This document shows, piece after piece, positions 4,909-8,036 of a stretch of DNA of 8,036 nucleotides. This DNA comes from an uncultured Oscillospiraceae bacterium (lineage in GTDB: Bacteria; Bacillota; Clostridia; Oscillospirales; Oscillospiraceae), in contig CAAELC010000093.1 in the NCBI GenBank assembly GCA_900756715.1, positions 1-8,036 of the forward strand, read 5' to 3'. The notes beneath the pieces were generated by a model. The model was not told the DNA's origin and ran no database searches. It worked only from the letters and a program-made list of their open reading frames with translations. The translations under genes and the position numbers were made by a program. Position 1 is the first letter of the stretch, and each line of letters opens with the position of its first letter.

Positions 4909-5970
4909 ATGAAATGCGATGAAATCTTCGCCGCGCTGGCGATGCTGGAAAAGGAACGGGGCATTCCGCAGGATTTTATGATGGAAAAGATCGTGCAGGC
5001 ACTGATTACAGCCTACAAGCGTGACCACGAGGATGTGGAAAATGTGGAAGTGGATGTGAATGAGGAAAAGCGCGACCTGAAGATGTTCGTGGTGAAGGAA
5101 GTGGTGGAGGAGGTTGAAAACCCCGCCGCCCAGATGTCCGCCGAGGAGGCCAAGGCCATCTCCGCCAAATACCATGTGGGCGACACCGTCCGCATCCCGG
5201 TGAAGAATGTGGATTTCGGCCGCATCGCCGCCGGAAACGGCAAGCAGGTGATTATTCAGGGCCTGCGGGAGGCGGAGCACGGCATGATTTATGACGAGTT
5301 CAACTCCAAGCAGCATGAGATTCTCACCGGCACTGTGCTGCGCGTTGATCCCCGCACCGGCAATGTGACCCTGCGCCTGGGCGTGGGGGCAGAGGCAACC
5401 GACGCGGTGCTGACCCTGAACGAGCAGGTTTCCGGCGAGACATACACCGAGGGCCAGATGGTGAAGGTATATCTGGTGGAGGTGCGCCGGGGTACACGGG
5501 GGCCGCAGATGCTGATCTCCCGCACCCACCCGGGCCTCGTGAAGCGGCTGTTTGAGCTGGAGGTTCCCGAAATCTTCGACGGGACGGTGGAAATTCGCTC
5601 TATCGCCCGGGAGGCAGGCAACCGCACAAAGATGGCGGTGTATTCCTCCGATGAAAATGTTGATCCCATCGGCGCATGCGTCGGCCCCCGGGGGCAGCGC
5701 GTGGGCGCCATTGTGAACGAACTGCAGGGCGAGAAGATCGACATCATCCCCTACAGTGAGGAGCCCGCCAAGTTTATTGCCGCCGCATTGGCTCCCGCCG
5801 ATGTGATCGGGGTGACGCTGGCAGAGGAAGGAAAGAGCTGCCGGGTCATCGTGCCCGACGACCAGCTGAGTCTGGCCATCGGCAAGGAGGGACAGAATGC
5901 CCGCCTGGCCGCACGGCTGACCGGCTACAAGATTGACATCAAGCCCGCCTCCTATCAGGAGGAGAACTGA
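4909..5970 (+). CDS. nusA: Transcription termination/antitermination factor NusA
   Basis: The product has 353 residues, close to other Gram-positive NusA proteins, which lack the C-terminal acidic repeats of E. coli NusA. NusA binds RNA polymerase near the RNA exit channel and promotes pausing, hairpin-dependent termination and rRNA antitermination. The order is: N-terminal polymerase-binding domain (1-about 130, starting CDEIFAALAMLEKERGIPQD); S1 domain (about 136-195, with LTGTVLRVD); KH1 with IGACVGPRGQRV (GxxG loop 259-262); and KH2 with VPDDQLSLAIGKEGQNARLAARLTG (GKEG 325-328). The protein stops soon after KH2. AGGAGAGG (4893-4900) sits 8 nt before ATG 4909. The hairpin in the operon leader is a natural place for NusA to affect its own synthesis, but this is not shown by the sequence. 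Confidence 0.97.
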   Translation: MKCDEIFAALAMLEKERGIPQDFMMEKIVQALITAYKRDHEDVENVEVDVNEEKRDLKMFVVKEVVEEVENPAAQMSAEEAKAISAKYHVGDTVRIPVKNVDFGRIAAGNGKQVIIQGLREAEHGMIYDEFNSKQHEILTGTVLRVDPRTGNVTLRLGVGAEATDAVLTLNEQVSGETYTEGQMVKVYLVEVRRGTRGPQMLISRTHPGLVKRLFELEVPEIFDGTVEIRSIAREAGNRTKMAVYSSDENVDPIGACVGPRGQRVGAIVNELQGEKIDIIPYSEEPAKFIAAALAPADVIGVTLAEEGKSCRVIVPDDQLSLAIGKEGQNARLAARLTGYKIDIKPASYQEEN

Positions 5971-5992
5971 GCCTGACGAACGGAGGTGCGCC

Positions 5993-6259
5993 ATGCAAAA
6001 GGTACGCAAAATTCCCCAGCGCCAGTGTGTCGGCTGCCGCACCATGAAGGACAAGAAAGAGCTGATACGCATTGTGAAAACGCCCGAGGGGCAGATCGTG
6101 GCGGACGCTACCGGAAAGAAATCCGGGCGGGGCGCGTATATCTGTCCGAACCCCGAGTGCCTGAGACGGGCCAGAAAGGCCCGGGCGCTGGAGCGGGCCT
6201 TTGACACCGCCATTCCGGCGGAGATTTACGACGCGCTGGAGGCGCAGATGGAAGGATAA
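5993..6259 (+). CDS. rnpM: RNase P modulator RnpM (YlxR family)
   Basis: The product has 88 residues. The YlxR (DUF448) family is marked by QRQCVGCRTMKDKKELIRIV (9-28) and KKSGRGAYICPNPECLRRA (42-60), both present. The Bacillus homologue binds RNase P RNA and lowers its activity, hence RnpM. Four cysteines (12, 15, 51, 56) are spaced as two pairs and could form a small metal- or fold-stabilising site; this is inference. ATG 5993 is chosen over the in-frame start at 5933 because GGAGG (5982-5986) lies 6 nt upstream and the protein then begins where the family does. The earlier start would overlap nusA. The gene follows nusA by 22 nt and precedes ylxQ by 6 nt, the standard Firmicutes arrangement. 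Confidence 0.95.
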   Translation: MQKVRKIPQRQCVGCRTMKDKKELIRIVKTPEGQIVADATGKKSGRGAYICPNPECLRRARKARALERAFDTAIPAEIYDALEAQMEG

Positions 6260-6265
6260 CACGAA

Positions 6266-6964
6266 GTGGAACGGATCTTATCATTGATCGGCCTGGCCCA
6301 CAAGGCGGGCCGGGTAGAGATCGGCGAGGAGCCGGTTGGCTCCGCCGCCCGGGCGCGGCACGCCCGGATTATTCTGGTGGCATCTGACGCTGCCGCCGGG
6401 ACGGTGCGCCGGGCACAGTCCTTTGCCCGCAGCGGCGAGTGCCTGTGCCTGTTGATTCCGGCGGAAAAGGAGAAGCTGGGCCGGGCGCTGGGACGCAGCA
6501 GCTGCGCCATGGCGGCCATTACGGACATCGGCTTTGCAGACGCCGTGGCGAAGAAGCTGGCTGCCCTGCGGCCAGAGGAATTTTCCGATGCGTCGGAGCG
6601 GATGGCCCTGAAGGCCCAGCGGGCCAGAGAGCGGCAGAGGGAGCAGCTGGCCCACGAAAAAAATGTGCGTCAGGGCAAGCGCCGCGCCGGGACAACGGCG
6701 GGAAAGGCTGACCGGAAGGAGACCCCGGAGAGCGCCCCGCGGCGCTCAGAAAAGGGATGCGCGCCCCTGAAAAAGACGGCCGGAGGACCGGAGAACGCGT
6801 CCGCAGCGAAAAAAAACGGCCGCACGGAGGGGAAACGCCCCGCCCCACCCAAACGGGATCGGGCAGCTGCTGCCCGGCAGCGGGGCAAGGCGGAGGCGCG
6901 CCAGCGCTTTTTGGGGAGCAAGCCCGTGAAAAAGGGCAAGGGCTCCCGACAGAAGAACAAGTAA
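6266..6964 (+). CDS. ylxQ: YlxQ, L7Ae-family RNA-binding protein with a long basic tail
   Basis: The product has 232 residues, against about 100 for Bacillus YlxQ. Residues 1-100 are the L7Ae/L30e fold: ILSLIGLAHKAGRVEIG (4-20), ARIILVASDAAAGTVRR (33-49), KLGRALGRSSCAMAAITDIGFADAV (70-94). The family binds kink-turn-type RNA; the precise role of YlxQ is unsettled. Residues about 106-232 are low-complexity and strongly basic, with roughly 30 percent Lys plus Arg and many Ala, Gly and Pro; no fold is recognisable and the tail is probably disordered. It ends KPVKKGKGSRQKNK. The start is GTG 6266 with GAAGGA (6251-6256) 9 nt upstream, overlapping the end of rnpM. The tail keeps GC-rich coding character and one open frame up to the stop, so a simple frameshift is not evident. 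Confidence 0.88.
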   Translation: MERILSLIGLAHKAGRVEIGEEPVGSAARARHARIILVASDAAAGTVRRAQSFARSGECLCLLIPAEKEKLGRALGRSSCAMAAITDIGFADAVAKKLAALRPEEFSDASERMALKAQRARERQREQLAHEKNVRQGKRRAGTTAGKADRKETPESAPRRSEKGCAPLKKTAGGPENASAAKKNGRTEGKRPAPPKRDRAAAARQRGKAEARQRFLGSKPVKKGKGSRQKNK

Positions 6965-7009
6965 TATCAGCACGCAAGTGCGTTCGTATCACGATGGAGG
7001 TGGCTTTAT

Positions 7010-8036
7010 TTGGGTAGCGTAGGTAACAAATACAGAGTGCATGAGGTGGCCAAGGACTTTGGTCTGCCCACCAAGCAGATCACGGAGATCCTGACCAAGT
7101 ATGCGGAGACTCCCAAAAATCACATGCAGGTGCTGGAGGATCATGAGCTGTCTCTCATCTTTGAGTATCTGACCCAGCACAATCAGGCGACAGGCATTCA
7201 GGAAATCTTTGCCGAGGGCGCCAAGGCGGATGCCGGGAAGAAGGCGGAGCCGGCAAAGTCGCAGGAAAAGAAGCAGGAGTCTGCCAAGGCGGCCGCTCCC
7301 GCCTCCAATGGCGGCCAGACGCAGCCCGCGGGCAGAAAGCAGCAGCAGGAGAACCGTCCTGCCCAGAAGCCCCAGCAGCCTGCCAGCCGGGTCCCCAAGA
7401 CCAAGGTGGTGGACACCAGCAAGGCCACCAACATCAATCTGGCCAAGTATGACGAAAAGCTGCAGGATATGGCGGATGCCCGCAGCCGGGGCCGCCGGGA
7501 TCAGCAGCAGACCCAGGGCAAGGAGAAATTCCGCAACCGGGGCCGCCGGGACAACAATTTCGCCAGCAGCAAGCGCAAGCAGGAGGAGGCAGACCGTCTG
7601 CGCCGCCTGCGGCTGGAGGTCATCAAGAAGACCCCCGTTACCGTGCAGATTCCCGACGAGATCAGCGTGGGCGAGCTGGCAAGCCGGATGAAGAAAACCG
7701 GCGCAGAGGTGGTCAAGTGCCTGATGAAAAACGGCGTTATGGCCTCCCTGAGCCAAATGATCGACTTTGACACCGCCGCCATCATCGCCGAGGAAATGGG
7801 CTGCAAGGTGGAGAAGGAAGTGGTGGTCACCATTGAGGAAAAGCTTATTGACGACCACGAGGATAAGGCTGAGGATCTGGTGCCCCGGGCCCCGGTTGTG
7901 GTGGTCATGGGTCACGTGGACCACGGCAAGACCAGCTTGCTGGACTACATCCGCAATGCCCATGTGGCCAGCGGCGAGGCCGGCGGCATCACCCAGCATA
8001 TCGGCGCCTATCAGGTGCAGATCAACGGCAAGCCCA
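7010..8036 (+). CDS. infB: Translation initiation factor IF-2, N-terminal part (cut by window end)
   Basis: 342 codons are present and the frame is still open at the window edge. IF2 is the GTPase that brings fMet-tRNA to the 30S subunit and drives subunit joining. The start is TTG 7010 with GGAGG (6996-7000) 9 nt upstream; the product then opens with the first IF2_N domain (KYRVHEVAKDFGLPTKQITEIL, about 7-28). A Lys/Gln/Ala/Arg-rich linker runs from about 65 to 205. A second IF2_N-like domain follows (about 210-268, from VTVQIPDEISVGELASRM). The G domain begins with VVVMGHVDHGKT, G1 motif GHVDHGKT at 301-308, and the G2 region GEAGGITQHIGAY (322-334). The DTPGH motif and the domains beyond lie outside the window. 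It is the last visible gene of the operon, 45 nt behind ylxQ. Confidence 0.96.
   Translation, partial: MGSVGNKYRVHEVAKDFGLPTKQITEILTKYAETPKNHMQVLEDHELSLIFEYLTQHNQATGIQEIFAEGAKADAGKKAEPAKSQEKKQESAKAAAPASNGGQTQPAGRKQQQENRPAQKPQQPASRVPKTKVVDTSKATNINLAKYDEKLQDMADARSRGRRDQQQTQGKEKFRNRGRRDNNFASSKRKQEEADRLRRLRLEVIKKTPVTVQIPDEISVGELASRMKKTGAEVVKCLMKNGVMASLSQMIDFDTAAIIAEEMGCKVEKEVVVTIEEKLIDDHEDKAEDLVPRAPVVVVMGHVDHGKTSLLDYIRNAHVASGEAGGITQHIGAYQVQINGKP

Noticed and set aside
4318..6213. Long minus-strand open frame of 631 codons opposite rimP, nusA and rnpM
   Set aside because: Its His/Leu/Gln-rich translation resembles no family, and the opposite strand encodes three clear conserved proteins. Long antisense frames are expected in GC-rich genes with strong codon bias.
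7480..7560. Short repeated GRRD-coding segment in the infB linker
   Set aside because: Two nearby copies of a GC-rich arginine-rich segment are ordinary for the low-complexity IF2 linker.
6989..7999. Minus-strand open frame of 336 codons opposite infB
   Set aside because: It is a shadow of the IF2 linker and G domain, and its repetitive Leu/Gly/Ala content is a codon-bias artefact.

Overview
The window reads as a chromosomal housekeeping segment from a GC-rich Gram-positive anaerobe, most likely a clostridial member of the Oscillospirales. This rests on the Firmicutes gene order era-yqzL-recO followed by mutS2, the cluster rimP-nusA-rnpM-ylxQ-infB, an HPr with both His15 and Ser46, a NusA that ends straight after its KH domains, and strong GGAGG-type ribosome binding sites. 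The taxonomic call is inference. All genes lie on the + strand; the long minus-strand reading frames are shadows of GC-rich coding DNA.

Region 1 (1-1304), recombination and ribosome assembly. The last codons of era enter from the left. A 377-bp non-coding stretch follows, unusual in an otherwise compact cluster. It holds a perfect 67-bp direct repeat that duplicates the end of era, a palindrome-rich block between the two copies, a near-perfect 20-bp palindrome, and a hairpin over a ribosome binding site. A tiny YqzL-like gene comes next and runs out of frame into recO.

Region 2 (1329-3728) is a full-length mutS2 with ATPase, coiled-coil, KOW-like and Smr domains, placed closely behind recO.

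Region 3 (3729-4209) is a self-contained HPr gene with its own sigma-A-type promoter and a strong intrinsic terminator. An inverted repeat overlaps the promoter.

Region 4 (4210-8036) is the transcription/translation operon rimP-nusA-rnpM-ylxQ-infB. It is driven by an extended -10 promoter, and its leader carries a terminator-like hairpin suggesting attenuation. The encoded proteins serve 30S maturation (RimP), transcription elongation and termination (NusA), RNase P modulation (RnpM), RNA binding (YlxQ, here with a long basic tail) and translation initiation (IF2, cut by the window end).

No new multigene system is visible. The most distinctive material is the non-coding DNA between era and recO, the YqzL/recO overlap, the rimP leader and the YlxQ tail.
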